Source: Dehalococcoidia bacterium (lineage in GTDB: Bacteria > Chloroflexota > Dehalococcoidia > GIF9 > UBA5629). Taken from it: 8,690 nt of DNA. The stretch spans positions 1 to 8,690 of the forward strand of contig JAQTLG010000058.1 of assembly GCA_028715025.1 (NCBI GenBank), read 5' to 3'. Each line of letters opens with the position of its first letter. Within the stretch, counting starts at the first letter, position 1. The translations under genes and the position numbers were made by a program. Below, piece by piece: positions 1-5,501 of the stretch. Below the pieces are notes generated by a model. It did not search any database. It had not been told where the DNA came from and saw nothing but the letters and a program-made list of their open reading frames with translations.

Positions 1-4
1 CCGC

Positions 5-691
5 ATGGGAGCAACCAACGGATTATCTTACTCGTACAGGTTCGTTTTCATCACAGCACTCTTCATCACATGCATCCTGGCTTCCAACATTCTGATCGTT
101 AAACAGATCGAGCTTTTTGGCCTCACCCTTCCCGCAGCCATCGTCATTTTCCCGCTCAGCTACATCTTCGGAGATGTGCTGACCGAGGTATATGGCTACA
201 GCCAGGCCAGGCGCGTCATATGGCTGGGCTTTTTCTGCAACCTGCTGATGGTTATCGCCATCTGGCTGGTGGGCATCCTGCCGGCCTCGTCGGTATTCGA
301 TGCTCAGGCCGCTTACGAACGGATACTGGGCAATACTCCCCGTTTCCTGATCGCATCTTTTATCGCGTACCTGGCCGGAGAGTTCATAAATTCTTACATT
401 ATGGCACGCATGAAGATATCAACAAAAGGGAAATGGCTATGGACGCGCACCATTGCATCAACTATAGCCGGCGAGGCCATTGATACGGCCATTGTGCTGC
501 TCGTCGGATTCTGGGGAGTGCTGCCGGCCGCAACCATTTTTTCCATGGTATTCTGGCACTGGCTATTTAAAATCTGTTATGAAATCCTGGCCACGCCGTT
601 AACCTACTCACTGGTCGGATATCTGAAGAAGGCCGAGAACCTCGATACTTACGACTATGGGACCGATTTCAATCCCTTGCGGGCGGATTAA
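5..691 (+). CDS. yhhQ: Queuosine precursor transporter, YhhQ/DUF165 (VUT) family
   Basis: This is a predicted inner-membrane protein of 228 residues, the usual length for YhhQ. Members of this family import queuosine precursors (preQ0/preQ1, or queuine in some clades) for tRNA wobble-base modification. Visible family signatures are the acidic stretch GDVLTEVYGY (residues 56-65) after an early hydrophobic segment, GEFINSYIMARMK (125-137), and RTIASTIAGEAIDTAIV (148-164). About six hydrophobic segments lie near residues 12-33, 41-58, 70-93, 113-133, 150-172 and 175-205, and the tail is polar. Only four bases precede the ATG, so its ribosome-binding site is outside the window and a slightly earlier start cannot be excluded. 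The N-terminus does align sensibly with the family. The next gene starts 25 bases downstream on the same strand. No queuosine biosynthesis gene is visible, so the exact substrate (preQ0, preQ1 or queuine) cannot be assigned. Confidence 0.92.
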   Translation: MGATNGLSYSYRFVFITALFITCILASNILIVKQIELFGLTLPAAIVIFPLSYIFGDVLTEVYGYSQARRVIWLGFFCNLLMVIAIWLVGILPASSVFDAQAAYERILGNTPRFLIASFIAYLAGEFINSYIMARMKISTKGKWLWTRTIASTIAGEAIDTAIVLLVGFWGVLPAATIFSMVFWHWLFKICYEILATPLTYSLVGYLKKAENLDTYDYGTDFNPLRAD

Positions 692-716
692 TTAGGCCCT
701 AAAATTTGATTGGAAC

Positions 717-1220
717 GTGGAAAAGCGGTTTATCGTGGATGCCAATGCAGGCAAGCTCGCCAGATGGCTGCGCATGATGGGCTACGACACGATCTTCTTC
801 AACGGCCCGGACGATGGGAGCATGGTCAAGCTGGCGCTGGCGCAGGGCAGGACCGTTATCACCCGCGACACCGAGTTCATGAAAAGGCGGGCTGTCGTCG
901 GCGGCCGCGTAAGGGCTCTACTGGTATCGGGAGATGACCCTGTAGCACAGATGCGGACAGCCATCTCGGCGCTGAACATCGACCGGGATTACAGGCCGTT
1001 TACACGCTGCCTGGAATGCAATGCTGAGCTTTCCAGCAGGGATAAAAGCGAGGTGACCGGATCTGTGCCTGAAAGGGTTTATGATTTACAGGAGCAGTAT
1101 ATGCAGTGCCCTTCCTGCGGACGTATCTACTGGCGAGGGACACACTGGGCCGCAATGAACAGGAAGCTGGATGAATTCGGCGCGGAGGAACGACCGCCGG
1201 AGCAAGGAGTAAGTCGATGA
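717..1220 (+). CDS. Mut7-C domain RNase (PIN-like) with C-terminal zinc ribbon
   Basis: This 167-residue protein matches the stand-alone prokaryotic Mut7-C family, which is a PIN-like nuclease fold followed by a zinc ribbon. Residues 5-24 carry the diagnostic FIVDANAGKLARWLRMMGYD stretch, with candidate catalytic D8. Further acidic candidates are D32/D33 and D51 in VITRD (47-51). The ribbon has CLEC (C98, C101) and CPSC (C131, C134), followed by the family hallmark YWRGTH (138-143). An RNase role is inferred from the fold, and the RNA substrate is unknown. The GTG start is forced: an in-frame TAG lies at 693-695 and there is no other ATG, GTG or TTG in this frame before 717. No convincing Shine-Dalgarno precedes it, so translation may depend on read-over from yhhQ. 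Its TGA overlaps the ATG of nnr (ATGA), which implies translational coupling. Confidence 0.87.
   Translation: MEKRFIVDANAGKLARWLRMMGYDTIFFNGPDDGSMVKLALAQGRTVITRDTEFMKRRAVVGGRVRALLVSGDDPVAQMRTAISALNIDRDYRPFTRCLECNAELSSRDKSEVTGSVPERVYDLQEQYMQCPSCGRIYWRGTHWAAMNRKLDEFGAEERPPEQGVSR
1204..1209 (+). promoter_or_regulatory. Ribosome-binding site of nnr
   Basis: AAGGAG lies 7 bases before the ATG at 1217 and within the last codons of the Mut7-C gene. It is the strongest Shine-Dalgarno match ahead of any start in the window. It supports the ATG that overlaps the upstream stop codon as the true start of nnr. Confidence 0.8.
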
Positions 1221-2779
1221 AGATCGTAACTTCCGATCAGATGAGGACGATAGACCACAGGGCGGCTGAGGCAGGCATCGCCACATCGTTCCTCATGGAG
1301 AACGCCGGGCGGGCCGTGGCCGACGAAACACGCGGTTTTGTGGATTATATAGCGGGGAGGATCATCCTTGTGCTGGCCGGACCGGGCAACAACGGAGGCG
1401 ACGCACTGGTGGCAGCAAGGCACCTCCACGAGTGGGGCGCGGATGTAAGTATCTATTTATTGAGTGAAAGATCGCCCCAAGATAAAAACCTGGCTCTGGC
1501 AAAGCAACATGGCATACCTCTGGCTTTTATGCATAAGGACGTCAGGTACGCAAAGCTGAAAAATATCCTGTCCACAGCGGAGGTGGTGATCGATGGCATA
1601 CTTGGCACAGGACGCGCGCGTCCGCTCGAAGGCAGGTTCAAAGAAACTCTTGACATGCTCAACTTTGAGAGACGGCGGAGGCCACAGCTTATTACAGTGG
1701 CCATCGATATCCCAACAGGTATGAATGCAGATACCGGCGCTATGGATCAGAGCTGTCTGAAAGCAGACCTGACGATAACGCTGGGCCTGCCCAAGCCCGG
1801 CCTGTATAGCTTCCCGGGCGCAGGTATGGCGGGTAAGGTGGTAGTTGCAGACATCGGTATACCCGAGAGGTTCAGCCGGAATATCAAAACGGAACTGATC
1901 ACTTCAGAGTGGGCCCGGTCTGCCCTCCCTGCGCGGCCGGCCAGCGCTAACAAGGGTACATTTGGCAGGGTGCTTGCCGTGGTTGGATCGGAGAACTACG
2001 TCGGAGCCGCCTACCTGGCCTGCATGGGCGCCGCCCGCGTCGGAGCGGGCGTGGTCACTCTGTCAACCGCCAAAAGCCTGCAGCCGATACTGGCTTCAAA
2101 GCTCACCGAGGTCACCTATGCGCCGCTGCCGGAAACTACAAAAGGAACACTCTCGGCCAAAGCTTCTTCTGCTATTCTAAGCATACTGCCGTATTACAGG
2201 GTGCTGCTGATGGGCTGTGGCCTGGGACAACATCCGCATACCAGAAATTTCGTAAGAAATGTGCTGACCGGCCTGCCGGAAAATCCGCCCGTGCTGATAC
2301 TTGACGCCGATGCACTTAATATCGTTGCGGACATGGATGGATGGTGGAAGCAGCTCCCCACCGGCACGGTCGTCACACCCCATGCCGGCGAGATGTCCAG
2401 GTTGATGGGCCTGTCCATAGAGAAGCTGCAGAGTAACAGACTGGAGATGTGCCGCAAAGCCGCAGCACACTGGGGTAAAATCGTCGTGCTCAAAGGGGCC
2501 TATACCATCATCGCAGATCCCGTAGGCCGGGTACGCATAAGCGACTATGCCAGCGCGGGACTGGCCTCGGCAGGCACGGGCGACGTACTGGCCGGCGCCA
2601 TCGCCGGGCTGGCCGGACAGGGCATGCCGCTATTCGATGCCGCCGTCCTGGGAGTCTACCTGCACGCAGCAGCGGGCGAAATGGTCAAGAGAGAGATGGG
2701 CGACGCAGGTATGCTCGCCACTGACCTGCTGCCGGCCCTGCCGAAGGCAATCAGGGAACTAAAAGAAAAGCGAGATTAA
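1217..2779 (+). CDS. nnr: Bifunctional NAD(P)H-hydrate epimerase / ADP-dependent NAD(P)HX dehydratase
   Basis: This 520-residue fusion (YjeF_N plus carbohydrate-kinase-like YjeF_C) repairs hydrated NADH and NADPH. The N-terminal epimerase interconverts R and S hydrates, and the C-terminal domain dehydrates S-NAD(P)HX using ADP or ATP. The epimerase shows AGPGNNGGDALVAARHL (54-70), DGILGTG (126-132) and AIDIPTGMNADTG (162-174). The dehydratase begins near residue 240 with KGTFGRVLAVVGS (246-258 region), then LDADALN (362-368), TPHAGEMSRLMG (387-398), VLKGAYTIIADP (424-435) and the nucleotide-site motif AGTGDVLAGAIAGLAG (452-467), with likely catalytic D456. Both halves are intact and the length is typical of the fusion. 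The start follows a good ribosome-binding site and overlaps the previous stop by four bases. The last codons and stop run into a decayed short repeat (2772-2796), so the terminal Lys-Arg-Asp may derive from that insertion. Confidence 0.95.
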   Translation: MKIVTSDQMRTIDHRAAEAGIATSFLMENAGRAVADETRGFVDYIAGRIILVLAGPGNNGGDALVAARHLHEWGADVSIYLLSERSPQDKNLALAKQHGIPLAFMHKDVRYAKLKNILSTAEVVIDGILGTGRARPLEGRFKETLDMLNFERRRRPQLITVAIDIPTGMNADTGAMDQSCLKADLTITLGLPKPGLYSFPGAGMAGKVVVADIGIPERFSRNIKTELITSEWARSALPARPASANKGTFGRVLAVVGSENYVGAAYLACMGAARVGAGVVTLSTAKSLQPILASKLTEVTYAPLPETTKGTLSAKASSAILSILPYYRVLLMGCGLGQHPHTRNFVRNVLTGLPENPPVLILDADALNIVADMDGWWKQLPTGTVVTPHAGEMSRLMGLSIEKLQSNRLEMCRKAAAHWGKIVVLKGAYTIIADPVGRVRISDYASAGLASAGTGDVLAGAIAGLAGQGMPLFDAAVLGVYLHAAAGEMVKREMGDAGMLATDLLPALPKAIRELKEKRD

Positions 2780-2796
2780 GCGCTCGCAATGACAGG
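2772..2796 (+). repeat. Decayed copy of a short dispersed repeat (GAGATT...CGCTCGCAATGACAGG)
   Basis: The segment reads GAGATT, then AAG, then CGCTCGCAATGACAGG. On the reverse strand its right half is CCTGTCATTGCGAGCG followed by a degenerate link to AATCTC. From memory, this closely resembles a small repeat seen many times in some bacterial genomes, in which CCTGTCATTGCGAG and AATCTC flank a short GAAGCGA-rich centre. Here the centre appears deleted, leaving both ends. It overlaps the last codons and TAA of nnr and occupies much of the gap before coaX. The likeness is from recall only, and copy number elsewhere in this genome is not visible. Confidence 0.5.
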
Positions 2797-2816
2797 CTCA
2801 TTTATGTCATAATGAG
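2789..2816 (+). other. Two overlapping, mutually exclusive small inverted repeats before coaX
   Basis: ATGACA (2789-2794) pairs perfectly with TGTCAT (2805-2810). CTCATT (2797-2802) pairs perfectly with AATGAG (2811-2816). The arms interleave, so only one hairpin can form at a time. The second would hide the only Shine-Dalgarno-like bases (GAG at 2814-2816) ahead of the coaX ATG. Both stems are just 6 bp, with loops of 10 and 8 bases, and AT-rich, so they may be chance pairings. There is no U-tract, so neither is a plausible intrinsic terminator. Confidence 0.25.
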
Positions 2817-2821
2817 TTACT

Positions 2822-3589
2822 ATGCTGCTGGCGATCGATATAGGCAATACCAACGTAACGTTCGGCGTCTTTGATGGGGATAAGATCAAGACGACCTGGC
2901 GCGTCTCCACCGCCATCCATCGCACATCGGATGAATACGCTCACCTCATGTTATCCCTGATGGAACGGCGGGGAGTGACAGGATCGCAGATCAAGGACGT
3001 GGTCATCTGCAGCGTGGTCCCTCCTATGCTAATCGTCTTCGAGCAGGTATGCAAAAGCTTCCTCAAGAAGGCTCCTCTTATTGTGGAGGCCGGTGTCAAG
3101 ACGGGCGTCCGCATCGATATGGACAATCCGCGCGAGGTAGGGCCCGACCGCATCGTCAACGCCGTCGCCGCCCACAATCTCTACGGGGGGCCGGTCATCG
3201 TAATCGACATGGGCACCGCCACCACGTTCGACGTCGTCTCAAAGGACGGCCGCTACATCGGTGGCGCCATCGCGCCCGGTATAGCCATCGCCACCGAGGC
3301 GCTATTCACCCGCACGGCGGTACTGCCCAGGATCGAGCTGGCTATCCCCAAGAAGGCCATCGGCCGCAACTCAGTGGCCGCCATGCAATCGGGCATAGTG
3401 TTCGGATATATAGGCCTGATAGAAGGACTGGTGCAGCGCATACAGGCGGAACTGGAGGTGAAAGCCAAGGTGGTTGCCACCGGCGGCTTCGCCACCATGG
3501 CCCCGCACGCCTCAAGCATCATAGAGGTCGTTAATCCGGACCTTACCCTCATCGGCCTCCGCCTGATTTATAATATGAACCGGGACTGA
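2822..3589 (+). CDS. coaX: Type III pantothenate kinase
   Basis: CoaX phosphorylates pantothenate with ATP in the first step of coenzyme A synthesis. It is a cytoplasmic enzyme of the ASKHA fold, typically feedback-insensitive and dependent on a monovalent cation. The 255-residue length is standard. Motifs seen in order are the phosphate-binding loop DIGNTNV (6-12), the catalytic-base motif GPDR (107-110, D109), VIDMGTATTFD (127-137) and GGAIAPG (147-153), followed by ATEALFTRTAVLP (157-169) and the C-terminal VATGGFA (218-224). The ATG at 2822 places DIGNT at the expected distance from the N-terminus. Its ribosome-binding site is weak (GAG at 2814-2816, 5-base spacer). It sits 42 bases after nnr and 13 bases before coaBC, which supplies the next two CoA steps, so the pathway context supports the call strongly. 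Confidence 0.97.
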   Translation: MLLAIDIGNTNVTFGVFDGDKIKTTWRVSTAIHRTSDEYAHLMLSLMERRGVTGSQIKDVVICSVVPPMLIVFEQVCKSFLKKAPLIVEAGVKTGVRIDMDNPREVGPDRIVNAVAAHNLYGGPVIVIDMGTATTFDVVSKDGRYIGGAIAPGIAIATEALFTRTAVLPRIELAIPKKAIGRNSVAAMQSGIVFGYIGLIEGLVQRIQAELEVKAKVVATGGFATMAPHASSIIEVVNPDLTLIGLRLIYNMNRD

Positions 3590-3590
3590 C

Positions 3591-3594
3591 AGGA
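3591..3594 (+). promoter_or_regulatory. Ribosome-binding site of coaBC
   Basis: AGGA lies 8 bases before the ATG at 3603 and just after the coaX stop. An out-of-frame ATG at 3598 opens only a three-codon frame ending in TGA at 3607-3609. Its spacing to AGGA is just 3 bases, so the ATG at 3603 is the better start. Confidence 0.55.
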
Positions 3595-3602
3595 ATAATG
3601 AT

Positions 3603-4793
3603 ATGGTGAATAAAGTAAAAACCGTGGTGCTGGGCGTGACCGGCAGCATTGCCGCGTATAAGGCGGCCGAGCTTGCCAGCCGTTTCACCGCTGAGGGCTT
3701 CCGCGTCGACGTCATCATGACGGAATCGGCACAGCAATTTATCTCACCTCTCACATTCCGCAACATCACGGGACGGCCGGTGGTCACCACTATGTGGAAC
3801 CTTGCCTCCGAGTTCAGTGTCGAGCACGTCGCGCTGGCCGAGGCGGCCGATATCGTCCTGATAGCGCCGGCGACCGCCAACATCATAGCTAAAATCGCCT
3901 GCGGCATGGCCGACGATATGATCTCCTGCACCGTGCTGGCCACCAGGGCGCCCGTAATTATCGCACCAGCCATGAACGACAACATGTGGTCCAACGCGAT
4001 CACACGGGAAAACGTGGCCAGGCTGGTAAAGCGCGGATTCACCTTCGTCGGCCCGGCGCGCGGAAGGCTGGCCTCGGGCAAAATGGGATTGGGACGTCTG
4101 ACTTCGCTGGACGAGATATACGGCCTTACCCTGCAGGTGCTCGGCAGGAAGGGCGACCTCGCGGGCAGATATATCGTGGTCACCGCTGGGGGTACACAGG
4201 AGCCGATGGACCCCGTCCGCTGCCTGACCAACCACTCCTCTGGCAAGATGGGTTATGCAGTGGCTGAAGCGGCGCGTAATCGCGGAGCAGAGGTAATCCT
4301 TGTCAGCGCCCCCACCGTACTTGCCGCACCTCCGGGCGTCAAGGTCATCAACATCAAGACGGCTGAGGAGATGTTGAAGGCCGTTCAGGATTCAGTGAAA
4401 AAAGCCGATGCGCTAATCATGGCCGCCGCCGTGGCCGACTTCCGGCCGATCAAGGCCGCTTCACAGAAGATCAAGCGGCAGGAGATAAGCGAACTGACCG
4501 TCGAACTGGAGAAAACTCCCGATATACTTAACGAGGTCAGGGGCAACTTCATACGCGTCGGTTTCGCCGCCGAGAGCCGTGATTTGATCGCCAACGCCAG
4601 AGATAAGGTCAAAAGGAAAGGACTGGATTTTATTGTGGCCAATGATATCACCGAGAAGGGCTGTGGCTTCGGCACAGAGACCAACCGCGTGACCATCATC
4701 GACGGCAAAGGCAAAGTTGATGAGTTGCCCCTCATGCCCAAGAATGAGGTGGCGGACAGGGTACTCGATAAACTGCGCGGCATTTTGAAATAG
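3603..4793 (+). CDS. coaBC: Bifunctional phosphopantothenoylcysteine decarboxylase / phosphopantothenate-cysteine ligase
   Basis: CoaBC (Dfp) joins 4'-phosphopantothenate to cysteine using CTP (CoaB half), then decarboxylates the product with FMN (CoaC half) to give 4'-phosphopantetheine. The 396 residues cover both domains. CoaC shows TGSIAAYK (13-20), catalytic His75 in VEHVALAEAADIVLIAPATAN, and the substrate-binding signature PAMNDNMW (122-129). The flexible flap reads RLASGKMGLGRL (155-166). In E. coli Dfp the matching site is Cys158, but here it is Ser158 (codon TCG, 4074-4076). CoaB begins near residue 188 with VVTAGGTQEPMDPVR (192-206), TNHSSGKMG (209-217, N210), AAAVADFRP (274-282), the KIK motif with Lys289, and ANDITEKGCGFGTETN (346-361). 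It directly follows coaX, so three consecutive CoA steps are encoded together. Apart from the flap residue, the enzyme looks complete. Confidence 0.96.
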   Translation: MVNKVKTVVLGVTGSIAAYKAAELASRFTAEGFRVDVIMTESAQQFISPLTFRNITGRPVVTTMWNLASEFSVEHVALAEAADIVLIAPATANIIAKIACGMADDMISCTVLATRAPVIIAPAMNDNMWSNAITRENVARLVKRGFTFVGPARGRLASGKMGLGRLTSLDEIYGLTLQVLGRKGDLAGRYIVVTAGGTQEPMDPVRCLTNHSSGKMGYAVAEAARNRGAEVILVSAPTVLAAPPGVKVINIKTAEEMLKAVQDSVKKADALIMAAAVADFRPIKAASQKIKRQEISELTVELEKTPDILNEVRGNFIRVGFAAESRDLIANARDKVKRKGLDFIVANDITEKGCGFGTETNRVTIIDGKGKVDELPLMPKNEVADRVLDKLRGILK

Positions 4794-4848
4794 CGTCGGT
4801 CAGGACCTGCAAAGATTCAGTAATATCACGGGCTTAGATAACCTGACT

Positions 4849-5484
4849 ATGGAATTGGATGAAAAGATCTCCCCAAACCATGAAAAGGTACTGAGCCGTC
4901 TGCTTTCTTTAAGCGACGGCATATTCGCATTCGCCATAACCCTGCTTATACTGAATATCGTGTTGCCTTACGGCACCGCCAAAGCAGAGATCCCGCAGGC
5001 TCTTCTGGCACTGTGGCCCAAGTTACTGGCTTTCCTCATCAGCTTCGTGGTCATCGGGCTATACTGGATTGTCCACGTGCGCCAGTTCCGCGTCATCCGC
5101 AAGTACAATACGGGATTGCTCTGGCTCAACCTCCTCTTCCTCATGTTCATCGTGCTAATCCCCTTCTCCACCGGCGTGTTGAGCGATTTTGAGGTGACAG
5201 CCAGCGTGGTTCTTTATGCCGCGAATATGGCCTGCGCCGGCTTCACTGCCACCGGGATATGGATATACGCCACCCGCTGCAAGCTGGTTGACGCAAAGCT
5301 TGGTCCGGCACAGGTCAGGCGCGGTATAATAATGAACCTGATTGCACCTGTTGGTTTCACCCTTTCGATCGGACTGGCATTTGTAAATGCCAACCTTGCA
5401 GCCTATTCGTGGCTGCTGATAGGTATCGCCCACAGGGCCGTCGATTGGATATTTAAACTGCCGAAATCCGACGATGATATTTAA
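4849..5484 (+). CDS. TMEM175/DUF1211 family potassium-channel-like membrane protein
   Basis: This 211-residue integral membrane protein has about six hydrophobic segments, near residues 18-40, 55-75, 89-109, 117-140, 159-180 and 183-203. The first helix carries the TMEM175 signature: R17, then LSDGIFAFAITLLILNI (21-37). This corresponds to the family RxxxFSD motif, with Leu21 in place of the usual Phe. The second segment ends in YWIVHVRQF (72-80), another typical pattern. Prokaryotic members have one six-helix repeat and assemble as tetramers, and characterised members conduct K+. Channel activity here is inferred from the family. The ATG at 4849 has no recognisable Shine-Dalgarno, but the signature position supports it. 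It lies 55 bases after coaBC and 17 before valS, with no obvious functional tie to either. Confidence 0.85.
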   Translation: MELDEKISPNHEKVLSRLLSLSDGIFAFAITLLILNIVLPYGTAKAEIPQALLALWPKLLAFLISFVVIGLYWIVHVRQFRVIRKYNTGLLWLNLLFLMFIVLIPFSTGVLSDFEVTASVVLYAANMACAGFTATGIWIYATRCKLVDAKLGPAQVRRGIIMNLIAPVGFTLSIGLAFVNANLAAYSWLLIGIAHRAVDWIFKLPKSDDDI

Positions 5485-5501
5485 TAAACGCGGGGTTAAA
5501 C

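Noticed and set aside
710..937. A 75-codon frame starting with TTG at 710, seven bases before the Mut7-C start
   Set aside because: It overlaps the Mut7-C gene in another frame, and its Arg/Gly-rich translation matches nothing. The Mut7-C frame has clear motifs.
2789..2813. Possible promoter before coaX: ATGACA as -35 and CATAAT as -10
   Set aside because: Each box matches the consensus at five of six bases, but the spacing is 13 bases, too short for a sigma-70-type promoter.
3598..3609. Three-codon minicistron (ATG ATA TGG TGA) overlapping the coaBC start
   Set aside because: It is so short that it is expected by chance, and its ATG is only 3 bases from the AGGA, too close for efficient initiation.
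3512..4246. A 244-codon open frame on the - strand across the coaX/coaBC junction
   Set aside because: It is antisense to two strongly conserved CoA genes, and its Ser/Ala/Thr-rich, motif-free translation is typical of a shadow frame.
5485..5501. T-box or other leader regulating valS
   Set aside because: Only 17 bases separate valS from the preceding gene, far too few, and no T-box core sequence is seen in the preceding region.
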